NCBI GenBank assembly: GCA_012934845.2
Contig: WNNJ02000601.1
Coordinates: forward strand, 186,001-250,000
Direction of reading: 5' to 3'
DNA: 64,000 bases
Source: Pomphorhynchus laevis
Lineage: Eukaryota; Acanthocephala; Palaeacanthocephala; Echinorhynchida; Pomphorhynchidae
Every line of letters starts with the position of its first letter. Position 1 is the stretch's first letter. The notes below the pieces were generated by a model, which was not told the origin of the DNA, did no database searches, and worked only from the letters and a program-made list of their open reading frames with translations. Made by a program: the position numbers and the translations under genes. Shown here piece after piece: positions 23,718 through 34,699 of this stretch.

Positions 23718-25260
23718 GCTCGTTCTAGTAATTTTGAGAGAGCACTTTTCAAACTGATAGGGCGAAAATCTAAACAAGAAGTTGCTGGCTGGATTTTAGG
23801 GATTGGCACGACAATAGAAGACTTCCATATAGCAGGAATCCATGAATTGATCAGGCTAAATGAAAATATATGAGCTAAAACACTACTTACGACAGGTTTA
23901 ACCGCATTAATTAGGTAAGGTAAAATATCATCTCGACCAGGAGAGCCAAATCGGCCAAGCCTAGTGATTAGGTGCAATACTTCAGATGCACTGATTGGCT
24001 TAACGAGATTCTGAGTAATATTGTGAATGAGATACTATTTTAAAGAGTAAATATCCAAAACAATAGTAGATGGAGAATGGAAGCTGTCGCTAGGCATTTA
24101 GCAATTTCAGACTCAGTAGAATAAACATATTCACTTGAAGTAATGAATGCTATATTATAGGGAAATAGCCTTGAACCTTTCACATATGACCAAAAACGCT
24201 TTGGTTGATTCCCGATGCAATTTGCAATACCATCTTCAAATGCTATTCGCTTATGTATTTTCATTCTATTGCAGAGGTTGCGCACATACCGATACCTATC
24301 TAAGTTTTCAGGATGGGTTTGAGTAATAGCCCACAGGGCATTGCGCAGTTTCAACACTGCACGAAATTCATGATCAAACCACTGAGGGCGAGTGGACTTA
24401 ATGAAAGTTCTTCGTTTCGGAGTGAACTTATCTGACAAATTTAAGAAAACGTTATAAAGAATGGTCAGCAGATCTGAAACAGTAGTAGCCCTATAACTAC
24501 GATACAAAATGTTATAGAAATTAGCTAAGAGATGTTGAATATCCACCCAAGTCCAATTTCGTTTTTGATAACCGAATTTTGACCTACAAACTATCTTGGA
24601 CACTAATTTAAGGGAAAGAATACAGTGATCACTGTTACCAAGAGGAGGATAATACGCAATACTGTCGATATATCCAGTACATCTTGTAAACACAAGATCT
24701 AGAGTAGAGCCGTTGACATGAATTGGTTCTCTACAATGCTGCACTAGAAGTAGGTCAGCAAGAAATAAATCACGAAATTGTTTTGATACGTCTGAGCAGG
24801 GTTGATACCCATTCATATTTCAATCTACATTCGGAAGGTTGAAGTCACCTAAAAGGACAAATCGTCGGGATGAACAAAAATTAGATAAATAATGCTTAAG
24901 CCGATATGTTATCAAATTGAAAGATGGAGATCTATAAACAACACAAACATTTAATTTTAACAATTGATGATTAACAGTAAAAGACAGACACTCATATGAC
25001 CACTCAGAATCGCAAAGATATGATATATTTGATGTTGAGAGATCGTGTCGAACGAATGCTACAACTCCTCTACCTCGCATACCAGGAAAGCGATCCGCTT
25101 TTATTAACTTACAACCTACAACATTAAACAGATTATCAGAGATGCCACTATGCAACCAAGATTCTGAAATACAGAATATATCATAATGATTATCAGCAAT
25201 ATGGTCGAGCAAGAAAGGAAATTGAGATGGAAGGCTTCGAACGTTTGAGTAACCAATATA
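23718..25260 (-). mobile_element. Family C copy 1, endonuclease and start of reverse transcriptase
   Basis: From 25212 down: YDIFCISESWLHSG, KADRFPGMRGRGVVAFVR, VYRSPS, LLGDFNLPNVD, DLVFTRCTGYIDS, GNSDHCILSL. Then comes the linker (RPQWFDHEFRAVLKLRN, GNQPKRFWSYVKG) and the RT start (GSPGRDDILPYLI, DFRPISLKSALSKLLERA) up to the LINE A insertion. The catalytic GDFN and SDH are kept. Stops occur near 24818 and a frame change near 24010. The 5' end upstream of 25260 is not recognised. Confidence 0.82.
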
Positions 25261-25364
25261 AAGCGAAGTCTCCGATAACGTAAAGGTTTTGCTATTTTAT
25301 ATGTAACGATAATATTAGAAACATCATAGAAACTGCCAAAAATAAAACAGTTGATTACAAGCGT

Positions 25365-26245
25365 CATCATTTTAGATCTTTAAAATAGTGGTCAGGATTA
25401 CAGCCGAGTTCAAACTCCGTATGTAACATCCCGATCAGAGTTTCTTCTTTCTGCAATCGATCATTATCATTAGTTATGCCGCTATGCACAATTGTGTAAT
25501 TCATGCAATCGAAATTTTTATGATCCATGCAGTGATGAATTGCTCTGTCGGTAATGTTAGATGAACGATAATGGGACCTATGAATATTCATTCGTCTTGC
25601 TAAACTTAAACTGGTTTGGTCGACTTACTGCTTCTTACTTAACGTGCATGTTCCAACATACGTCACATGTGTTGTTTTACAGCATGTTTTATTTGGCAAT
25701 TTGACAAAGCCGCTAGTCACAGAGCTGCGTATTACTAAACCGCCTTGAATGACACTACATGTTTTGCATCTTTTATCTTTGCAAGGCTGGTAGCCGAGTG
25801 AATGGGTTGGCGCATTTCATAAACTGGAAACTCGTTTCAAAAACTGCTCTTTTAACAGTTCTAACTGTTTTTCAAAGTCACATGATTTCGGGCAAATACG
25901 TTTCATTTGCAGCGCTTCGTTGTATATTAAATTCCGCTTTATAGACCGAGGGTGATAACTGTTTGCATGTACATACAAATAAACCGACTCAGATTTTCTA
26001 TAAGCCGTAGTTTCATAAGAAACTGATTCACGTTTAACTGTCACGTCGAGGAAGTTAACACTGTTTTCGCTTTGTATAAATGTAGGATTCAGACCATCCA
26101 TGACGACGGCTGCTTGCATGAATGACTTAAGTACATCTTGAGATCTAGTCCAAATAAAGAATATATCGTCAATGGAGCGACAATAAAATACAGGCTTCAC
26201 TGAAGTGTGATTAAATCACTTTTCCATTTCTGCCGTATATATAGT
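25365..26245 (-). mobile_element. Penelope-like element, RT palm to C-terminal GIY-YIG (canonical order)
   Basis: From 26215 down: NHTSVKPVFYCRSIDDIFFIW (given in two parts: the palm motif is SIDDIFFIW, normally YIDDIFFIW), VNFLDVTVKR, YVHANSYHPRSIKRN and KSCDFEKQLELL. A frame change follows, then the zinc-like linker CKDKRCKTC, a decayed GIY-YIG motif (VTYVGTC), RRMNIHRSHYRSSNI, HHCMDHKNFDC and a C-terminal piece to 25370. The order RT then GIY-YIG is the classic PLE layout, unlike the permuted PLE at 46-49 kb. It is truncated at about 26245, where an oppositely oriented piece begins. Confidence 0.82.
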
Positions 26246-26605
26246 GGCGTATATAAGAAATTTGAAAGTCACAAGTCATCGTTCCCTCAAGAAGCAATGT
26301 TAGTTACTGCGGATGTAGAATTGCTATATACTCGCATTTCACATGATGAAGATTTAAAAGCGATCAATAGAGCAATGCAAGGAGCAGTATATGAAACCAA
26401 ACAAAAAAAATTTATTTTAGCCTCAACCGAGCTGGTTCTGACCAACAACTTTCTCAACATTCATCGACAGACCTTTCATTAAAAGTCCAGTACTGCTATA
26501 AGCACGCCTATGGCCCCTACATACGCCGCTATACATATGGCAGAAATGTAAAAAAGGTTGTTGAATCACACTTCAGTAAAACCTGTATTTTATTGTCGCT
26601 ACGAA
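26246..26605 (+). mobile_element. PLE RT fragment in inverted orientation
   Basis: Plus strand: LVTADVELLYTRISHDEDL (RT motif A region, usually TFDVVSLYTNIPHD) and TPMAPTYAAIYMAEM (motif B), followed by the same HTSVKPVFYCR-coding stretch that starts the minus-strand piece. The stretches 26510-26605 (+) and 26245-26160 (-) are homologous and inverted. This is therefore a second, opposed partial copy of the same element, or an inversion with duplicated ends. Confidence 0.72.
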
Positions 26606-26830
26606 ACATGTCCCGGTTCAGTGATGGCAATGCAACGTGATATGGGATAATACAACATGTTGCCTTGTTTGCGATTTTGTCTGCGATCAGAGAGAATTTA
26701 GAATGCGCGCTGTGCATGGCAGTGCGTATTGCAGTGTAACCATGCATCATATTTCAGATTAAGGGTAGTTCTGCTTTTCGAGCTTTGAACACTGCTAAAG
26801 CGTGTGTTAATGTGTCTATGAATGATTATT

Positions 26831-26883
26831 GTAGTCACAGTACTGATGAGCTCCGTTAGAGCGAAATGCGTCTGTCGTTGTTA
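26831..26883 (+). ncRNA. Hammerhead ribozyme motif, unit 1 (type I, PLE-like)
   Basis: The core CTGATGA is at 26843-26849. Stem II is GCTC (26850-26853) with GAGC (26859-26862) and loop CGTTA. GAAA is at 26863-26866, a minimal stem III/loop TGCG, and the cleavage triplet GTC ends at 26872. The flanks 26831-26842 and 26873-26883 pair with two mismatches and several G-U pairs to form stem I. The very short stem III is typical of hammerheads in PLEs and retrozymes. Activity is not shown by sequence. Confidence 0.65.
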
Positions 26884-27286
26884 AAGTTTATCGTCACACA
26901 TAGGATGACTAGGCATACTTTGAATACTGCGAGAATAATTCGGTTCCATTTCTTGGTATGATGAGGATATATAGAATGCTGCCTGGTGTTTATGCCTCCC
27001 TGTGAAAAACGTAGTGATTTATTTACGAGTACACCATTCAATGCCCCAGGGCAGGTGTAACAACAAATTATATTTTATATATTTGTACACTTTAAAGTGC
27101 CCCTGTAAAACAGCATTTCTATTAAAAGGAATTTAGTGCCTGATGCATGGTTAAACAGCAATACGCACTGTCATGCACATATCGCATGCTAAATTCTCTC
27201 TGATCATTCAGATTAAGGGAATTCTGCTTTTCGAGCTTTAAACATTGTTTAAGCGTGTTGTGTTAAGGTGCCTATGGATGATTATT

Positions 27287-27341
27287 AAAGTCACGATACT
27301 GATGAGCTTCGTTAGAGTGAAACGCGTATTCTGTCGTTAAA
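27287..27341 (+). ncRNA. Hammerhead ribozyme motif, unit 2
   Basis: The core CTGATGA is at 27299-27305. Stem II is GCTT (27306-27309)/GAGT (27315-27318) around the same CGTTA loop, GAAA is at 27319-27322, and CGCGTA ends in a GTA triplet at 27328. Compared with unit 1, both changed stem II pairs became G-U pairs, so the stem can still form. Stem I is weaker than in unit 1. Confidence 0.5.
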
Positions 27342-27659
27342 GTTTGTCGTCACAAATAGGATGACTGGGTATACGTAGCGAATTTGAATATTGCAAGAAT
27401 AATTCGGTTCTATTTTTTGGTCGTATATAGAATGCTGCCTGGTGTTTATGCCTCATAATGAGGAAAACATTGTGATTTATTTATGAGTACACCATTTGGT
27501 GTCTCGGGGCAGCTGTAACGCCAAATTATATTTTATATATTTGTTCACTTGAAAGTGTCCCTTTAAAATAGCATTTCTATTAGAATGAATTTAGTGCTTG
27601 TTGCATGGTTAAACTGCAATACGCACTGCCATGCACAGAGCGCATGAGACCATGGTGGT

Positions 27660-30110
27660 TTTATATATTTCTCTCACCATTGGTCTCCGTTGCAATCGTT
27701 ATCGTTGCTATTTGTTCCTCTTACTTTCGAACTACTTGGGTTCCGTGTAAAAGCCGGATCGTTGTTTCTCAATAACTACTTATTCTATCGACCTGGATCA
27801 TGCCATCTGTTAGACTCTTTTTTCTGTGAACTGTCAAACTTACTTTCTTTTATCTTCCTCTCCGGTTTACCTTGCGTTGTCTAGGTGATATAGAAGTTCG
27901 TTTAAACCGTCCTTGTGATTACAATACCCTAAAGACGATTTCTACATTTAATGGTCATAACTTTCAAATCATGTCACCTCATTATTTTTCTGCTACTTAT
28001 ATTCTTGGCGGTACCCTCGATATTGATGTCCTACCTTTGCGTTTTTATTCTATCTACTAACCCCCAAGAACTTGGGGGTTAGTATATTGATAACCTACCA
28101 ATCTTCTAATTACTTATGTACCCTCTTTAACAATGTATTTTGCTCTATCCTCGATGAAATTATTCACCTTAAATCTGGTGTTCAATCACATCACTATAGT
28201 GCAATATGTTTCGACTCTGAGCGTGTGACTACAAAATGCCTCCTGCGTAATTCTTTCTGAAATTATCATCGTTATCTCAGACTATCTTCGGCACTTGACT
28301 CATCCGTTTTTTCTAACCAGTTTTTTGCTCTTGGTCGTTCGCATAGGCAATTTCTGCGTTCTAAGAAACAGTTTTCGGTGAAACAAACTAGCTTCCGCTA
28401 ATAACTATCAAACTAAATGGAAAACTCTCAATTCTCTACTTTCTCGTTCCTCTGCCATCTCCACTCTTGATCCTTATCAATTATCCGATTACCTAATTTC
28501 AAAAGCTATTTCTCTAATCGATTCGATCATAGTCCTAACACAAACTTCTTGTATCCCGTCTATTCGTATCCCTGAACTCTTCTACCTACTTGTGGTATCT
28601 GAAGACGAGGTATCTTGCCTTCTTATTTCATCAACCTGTAAGTCCTCTTCTGCCTATCCCACCCATACTCGAATTCTCAAATTGTTGTCAACAAACTTCA
28701 CACCTTTCCTTACAAGCCTTTTTAACTCGTCAATTCGAAATGGAATATTTCCGGTTCTTTGGAAAGCTGCAATTGTTCGTCTCCTACTTAAAAAGACGTC
28801 TCTTTAACCCCATCTTCCTTCATCTTATCGACCAATATTGATTCTACCAACCTTATCTAAAAGCCTTGAACTTCTTGTCTTAGATCAGATCAACAGGTAT
28901 CTCATATCATCGCAGCTCTACCCTTCTTATGAATATGCTTTCCGCTCCAATCATTCCACAGAACTAGCATGTTATAAAGTATTTTCTGATCTGCTCTCCG
29001 CTCATGGCAAAGGACTTTGTAGTGTGGTATATCGCTCAATCTTTCATCTGCATTCGACATTGTCGATCACAAAATCCTTATTCTCGTCTTCGCTATGATT
29101 ATGACTTCTATTCGTCTACCTTGGCTTGGTTCTCTTTGTATCTCTCCGATTGATTATTTTCCGTCCATTTTAATATTAATGTTCTCCTTTATCTTCTATC
29201 TCCTGTGGTATAACTCAAGGTTCAGTACTTGGCCCTGTTCTCTTTACGCTTCGTCTTGGATATTTATCTTTTATAACTAATAAATTCTGATTCAGAGTAA
29301 TGTAGTACGCTGATGATGCACTTCTTTATTCTGACTCGTCTCATTATTCCCTAAGCTAACTTTTCATATCCTCGTCAAATTGTCTTTATGCTCATCAGAA
29401 TATCTAATTTCTTTGCGCATGTCCCTCGATCATACCATATCTAAAGTGTAATGGACTTTACCTTCGTTTCTGTAACTCTTCCTTCTCTGTATCTTCAGAC
29501 CACAATTATTCCTGCTGAAGATAAACTAGTATTTCTAGGTATTCACTTCGACAATAACCTGCATCTCGATCCCTTCATTCGTGATAAAACTAGGTCTTCA
29601 AATATTCTTCTCCGTGATATTCGTCTCGTCAGAAATTCTCTAGATTTTAGTTCTTGTAAATCTCTTATCTCCTCCCTTCTTTTCCCACGTATTGATTACT
29701 GTCTTAGCCTTCTCGTTTTCTCTTCAAAGTCATCACTTAAACCTCTTCAACACCTCATTAACACTGCGGTGCGCATCCTTTTTCGACTTCGTAAATTCGA
29801 TCATATATCTTCCTATTTATCAAAACTTAGATGGCTAAGTATTGAACATCGCGTTCGTTTTTGTCTGCTTTGCCTGACTTATTGCCTTCTCCATTGTAAT
29901 TCTCCTTCTCATCTTTATCTGCAAACACTAAGTGAATCTCGCTATCTTTCTACTCACCTACGTTCCTGTGATTCTCTAATGCAACACGTTCCTCTTCACT
30001 CAACCAACTTATTGATCTTCACATATCGCTATTCCTCTACTTTAAAATTCCATACCTGCGATTTTCTAAGGTCGACACGCCCCATTGGATGCTAGGTGCC
30101 TGTGGTAGGC
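27660..30110 (+). mobile_element. Old L2-like LINE copy (family D)
   Basis: Endonuclease relics: YRPGSCHLLDS near 27790, CLGDIEVRLNRP near 27880, YILGGTLDIDVLP near 28005. RT relics: FFTSLFNSSIRNGIFP near 28720, AAIVRLLLKKTSL near 28770, AFRSNHSTELACYKVF near 28945, AFDIVD-like sequence near 29050. The C-terminal part (29451-30095) is well kept, with VFLGIHFDNNLHLDPFIRDK, LLFPRIDYCLSLL and NTAVRILFRLRKFDHISS. Many frame changes. It is clearly related to families A and B but older. The 3' tail is not the A/B tail; the end near 30110 is approximate. Confidence 0.8.
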
Positions 30111-30370
30111 ACATTCCGGGTTAAGCTTTTCGAAGAAGTTTGTAAAAAAGCATGCAGGTTATGCTTTACTGTTCGAGTGTTATACTACAAAAGTATAAAA
30201 AAAGTAAAGTCAAGTTTTTAGATTTACAAAGTCGTATTCCAAAAAATAAAACAATTTTAACGAATAATGTCAAATAATAAAACAATGTTATCGAATAATA
30301 GTTAAATTATTTATAAATTGTTTACATACCGGTAAGCTATTTTTATAAAAAAATCATTTTTAACATTTTT

Positions 30371-30830
30371 TTGATGTTTAGTTTGATAACAATATTTCTC
30401 TTTTTCTCTTTTGTTCGATTAAACGTTCGTTCTTGCTATTTTCTTCTATGTGCCCTTCGACGTATTAGTAGAATAATTAATCCGCACATCGGTGGACAAC
30501 TTATTCCCTCACTTATTCTCCCGCAAATGAAGAATTGTCTTAGTGTGATTGTCAACTCACACAAAACCTTACAACGCCGTCTTCAATCCGTTATCAACAC
30601 ATCCGCTAGAATATTATTACGCCTCCGACGCTTTGATCATATTTCTTGGCATCTATTGCTTCTCAATCGGCCTAGCATTTCTTAACGCGTCACCATGTGC
30701 TTACTGTTTATTGTTTTCCGTTCCTGTCTATCCGACTTACCATCCTATTTAAACTTCCAACCTACGACTCGGTCCATACATCTACTCTAACTCTACGATC
30801 CAGTCACGCAATATTTTCGATATTTGGACA
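30371..30830 (+). mobile_element. L2-like LINE C-terminal fragment
   Basis: Pieces such as NTSARILLRLRRFDHISWHLL (20-residue core shown in part: ARILLRLRRFDHIS), MKNCLSVIVNSHK and SLRSSHA-like sequence match the C-terminal domain of the A/B/D LINEs. Short, in two frames, 3' of another old copy. Confidence 0.7.
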
Positions 30831-31036
30831 AAATATTTATCAACATAATAAATTCAAACTAATAAGAATTTGCGATGGTGTTTTGAAATATCAAAAGCAC
30901 AAGCAGAATAATTTATAACGAAATGATTTCTGAAATTAAAATAAATATAACAATAATTTCCATGGTAAACTAAAAGGCACTTTATTTTTATCATTCCCAC
31001 AATGCACGCACAAATAAAATTAAAAGATATTTTTAC

Positions 31037-31484
31037 CTGTACAAAAAGTGACATTCGACCGAAATTTGCACTTTGGCCGCATACGTATTCGCATGTAATA
31101 AAATTAAATTCCGGCTTTGTTTGGGCAATGATATTCAAAAGAGCTGCTAAGCTCTGGGCGACCATTCTAGTTTTCACAAATACAATTGCCTTCCAATTAT
31201 TAGGGAACATTTTATAGTTTTCCTTAATACATTGAAGTAGCATGTTCATTTTATCGGGAATAGATTTAACATCCCATTTTTCGTCCAATCGTATTTTAAT
31301 ACGATCAATAAGCGAATCCACAAGATTCCAGTAGTCATTGCGAAATTTGTTAAGATTGTCGTTTAACGTCAAATAGAACTGCTGTTTAGTACATTGGTAT
31401 GCTTAAACGTTGCACAGAGCCAGTATCAAACCAACGGGTCCTAATTCCTTTAAAACGTATAACATTCCCGACAGAAGCCTTCAA
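31037..31484 (-). CDS. Orphan Dicer-type helicase exons (linker and helicase C start)
   Basis: Two likely exons on the minus strand. The first, about 31484-31409, encodes GMLYVLKELGPVGLILALCN. The second, 31381-31037, encodes QQFYLTLNDNLNKF ... KMNMLLQCIKENYKMFP, then WKAIVFVKTRMVAQSLAALL and KPEFNFITCEYVCG. The last part matches Dicer helicase domain 2 (IVFVxxR ... ISFVxG region). The gap between them is only 27 nt (GTTTAAGC...CTAAACAG) and contains a stop in frame, so it must be an intron or a break. A good donor (CAG/GTAAAA) follows at 31036. No SxGRxR exon is found further on, where an old LINE lies instead. It is the same orientation as the main Dicer gene but located past that gene's 3' end. 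Confidence 0.72.
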
Positions 31485-31791
31485 ATGTCAATCAGGGATA
31501 GTGGCATTCCCGATTGATTATATATTGTTAAATACTGTTATTTTGGTTTTATAAAAAGACCATTTTATAAAAGCCTTTAAAAATTCGTGATTTTTTTTGA
31601 AATTGTAATAGAAGTAGTGTTTACATTAAATTAAACATTATTAAATTTTATTGTCCAATGATACTTTCGATGTGTTCCTTAATTGTTCATGGCTTCCCTC
31701 ACGATGGTTAACCGCCCTGGACAATTATTAAATTAGTATTTTGCAGCCAAACAGCAAACCAATGTTTAATAATCGGCCAAATATATTTTAG

Positions 31792-32250
31792 TGCCATTAG
31801 CTATTCAGCAGACTCTTTACATCAAGCGACATACAAGCATGAAGGTTGGGTGCTTGGTTGGAAATGACGGTGTTGACATATGGAATCGGCAAAGGTGGCT
31901 TATAGAGTTTGATTCATACGAAGTGCTAGTGATGACCGCTGGTGTTTTTGAAATCGCATTACGTCTTTCGATAATCGGTATTTGATTTATTCTTAATGTG
32001 TGCTGAAGTAATTACCATATTTATGCAATATTTGTATCATAATTTCAGAATTTTCGCAAATCAACTTACTGATATTTGATGAGTGTCATCATACGAAAAA
32101 GAATCACAGCTACATGAATATAATGAGAAGATATAATAAGGATAACAAAGAGAAACCTAGAATTCTAGGTCTTACGGCAAGTATAATCAACCAGCGAATT
32201 ACTGTACAAGAATTTAATAAGCATGTCAGACAGATAGAAAACGCTTTACA
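31792..32250 (+). CDS. Orphan Dicer-type helicase exons (DECH box), opposite strand
   Basis: Exon 31792-31977 encodes PLAIQQTLYIKRHTSMKVG ... WLIEFDSYEVLVMTAGVFEI. Exon 32049-32250 encodes FSQINLLIFDECHHTKKNH ... KPRILGLTASIINQRITVQE. The walker B box DECH and motif III LTAS are those of Dicer helicase domain 1. Splice sites are good (ttttag/TG, ATCG/GTATTT, tttcag/AA, TACA/GTAAGT) and phases agree. The upstream exon with the ATP-binding P-loop and the downstream hel2i exons are not seen on this strand. These exons face away from the helicase-2 exons 400 bp to the left, so the helicase is split by an inversion, or two genes meet here. Confidence 0.8.
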
Positions 32251-34699
32251 GTAAGTTCATTTGCTTATAAAAATAGATTTCTGCTCATGCACGATGAATT
32301 AAAATTATGTTTACAGAAACTTCAAAAGTTAAGGATTCATTTAATATAAAAATATAGTATCATGAATTGTTCTACGGAAACAAACTGATTTGATTCACTG
32401 TTATTTGTTCAACACTCGTGCAGTCATGATTTAAATTATATTCATAAACATTAAAGTATATTAAAATAACTAACATTCGTTTTCATCTGTTTCGAGAAAA
32501 ATTAGTAAACTCTGTCTAATTCATCGAATTCATTCAAATTCACCATTACTTGGATTATTGGTTAACATATGGCTTTAGCTCTATGGAAATATAAAAATTA
32601 ATATTTTGAATATAATATCTGTTTTTATTCTAATCCGGTTTCTACAACCATGCGACTTTATTTACAAGTAAAGAATGCAAATAAGAAATGTTTCCTTCTG
32701 ATGATGTTTTAAGTTCATTGAAGTATTAAACCACGTATTTACTAAGAAACATCATTTGTTAATGCAGTATTAAAAGTGACGCTTTTAAAAATCCGTCAAA
32801 TGAATCTCTTTTTGACAGGGATAGCAATGTTTGCTATTTCTGAAATAAATCTGAATTAAAATCGAGAAATTTTACATGATTTAAATGCATATGCATAATT
32901 AGATGATGGTTATTTTCAAAACTAACTGCATTTGTATTACAAAGAATTATTAACTTTATAAACTAAAAGAAATTCAAAAATTTGAAATAAATATTTGCTT
33001 TATAAATTAAACAAAGTTTTAAATATTTGTAATAATATTAATCTGAGTTATATTTTACAATTTCACTAGCGATATGGAGAATCAACAGAAACAATATGTT
33101 TATTAATATTAATGAATAATAATTTATAAATTAAACCAACATATTCAACAATTAACAAATATTTCTTTTAATACATATGTCCTATAGTGTTAACAACGAA
33201 CAACATCATTTATCGCTTGTGAGTGTTACAATCAATATTTGAAGCTAATAGAACACAAATAAATGATTCAAAGTAAATCATCATCTTTTAAATAAAACAA
33301 ACTTTATGCGAAACTACGATGAAAATTTTATATGAGCTTATTCGTCGAAATCTTATCAACAAACATCTTATGTTGTTTCCTGTAGTGCAACAACATACAA
33401 CTTTAAATAATATTTATTTTATAAATAAAATAAATGATTCAAAGTAAATTTCAAAAAGTGCTTGATTACTGCCTAATTAAGAAGAAACCACAAATTACTT
33501 TATTTAATCGAAGACGACGTTTTTAAATTTCCTTTTACTATGGAATGTTGATGATCAACGTTTGCGAAAGGAATTCAACAAATACGATTTTTTGTTGTAA
33601 AGATTTATAATCTCTAGCATTTTCATTAAAAATATATGATAATACATCACAGAGTTATTTGAACTTTAGCCCAAATATTCTTTCTCTTGCAAGATGAATT
33701 GCCATTAGCCTAATTTAATCATAATATAAATGTTTTAATTAATAATATTGTCAATTAACATATTAAAATTGCGAACGATATTTATTTAAACTAGAGGTAC
33801 AATCTCTGGTTGATGATCACTCTTCCATTGTAACAAACACTGCAACGAAAACCTCGATAATTCCACCAAAAAAATCGTACAACCCTCCTTTTGAAAGTTT
33901 TAAAATTCAAACTATTAAATTCTTAAACAATCAATAATTTTGGTATTGACATTTTTTATTACCTTATTGTATTTAACACTGTAAACTTGTAAGCAAATAT
34001 AGCTGATTTCATAATAAAGGATTTTGATTTATTAATATTATTAATATGTTAATTCATATTAACTTTATAAACTATCGGAAATTTACAGATTCGAAATAAT
34101 AATTTGGTTCTCGGATTACTAATGTCTACTTTTACGGGATCATTGGTTATAGGAATTTGAACATAATTGCATTGATTTGTAAATAAAACAAACGGTTTGC
34201 CAAAAGATTTATCTCGTTTTGCACAACAGAATTTAACGGAATTTGTTTAGCTACATATTTGATTTAAAATGATTTCACATAAGATTTAGTTATTTGTTAA
34301 ATAGTGATATAATCATTACTCATGAATATTTTAACAATAAAATATATTTTTTAAATACCGCTACCGGAAACTGTCGATGACCAATTTAGTTAAATTAACA
34401 AATAATTGTAATACATTGAAAACACATTACGTTGAAAATACATTGAAAACTATGAAGCTTCACTAATTGTTTGTCTTTATTTTCCCGGTGGATTTGGTAT
34501 AATCGAATCATAACTAAAATTTATTCAATTGAATTTGAAAAGTAAAATATGCTAGATGCGACGTCAGTCTTCCAAAAAGTTCGCTATGTTTATAATAGAT
34601 AAATTTGATTGGTACAGATAGATTACAAAAATATAAAATTATTTAAATGATTACATTATTCTGAAATTAAAACTCGATATTTACAATTAAAAATCTATC
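32251..34699. other. AT-rich spacer downstream of Dicer
   Basis: No coding stretch, RNA gene or recognised element seen on either strand; a few short A/T-rich imperfect repeats (for example aaatgattcaaagtaaat at 33261 and 33431). It holds the Dicer 3' UTR on its right edge. Confidence 0.5.

Larger units (their letters stand above)
26689..27655. repeat. About 455-bp tandem units (two copies) beside the PLE, with an inverted partial end
   Basis: Unit 1 starts at 26755 and unit 2 at 27209 (cagattaaggg). Both contain ttcgagcttt, a hammerhead-like core, aggatgactgg, gaataattcggttc, agaatgctgcctggtgttta, attatattttatatatttgt and a near-palindromic end (gcatggttaaac...gcactg.catgcac). 26689-26752 is the inverted complement of the end at 27143-27206. 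This resembles the pseudo-LTR repeats that flank PLEs. No protein is encoded. Confidence 0.75.

Noticed and set aside
30854-31036. Continuation of the helicase exon to 30854
   Set aside because: Sequence after the CAG/GTAAAA donor shows no helicase similarity; it reads as intron.
31791-31985. Initiator methionine at 31791 for the DECH exon
   Set aside because: The apparent start overlaps an AG acceptor (ttttag); the exon begins by splicing and not at a start codon.
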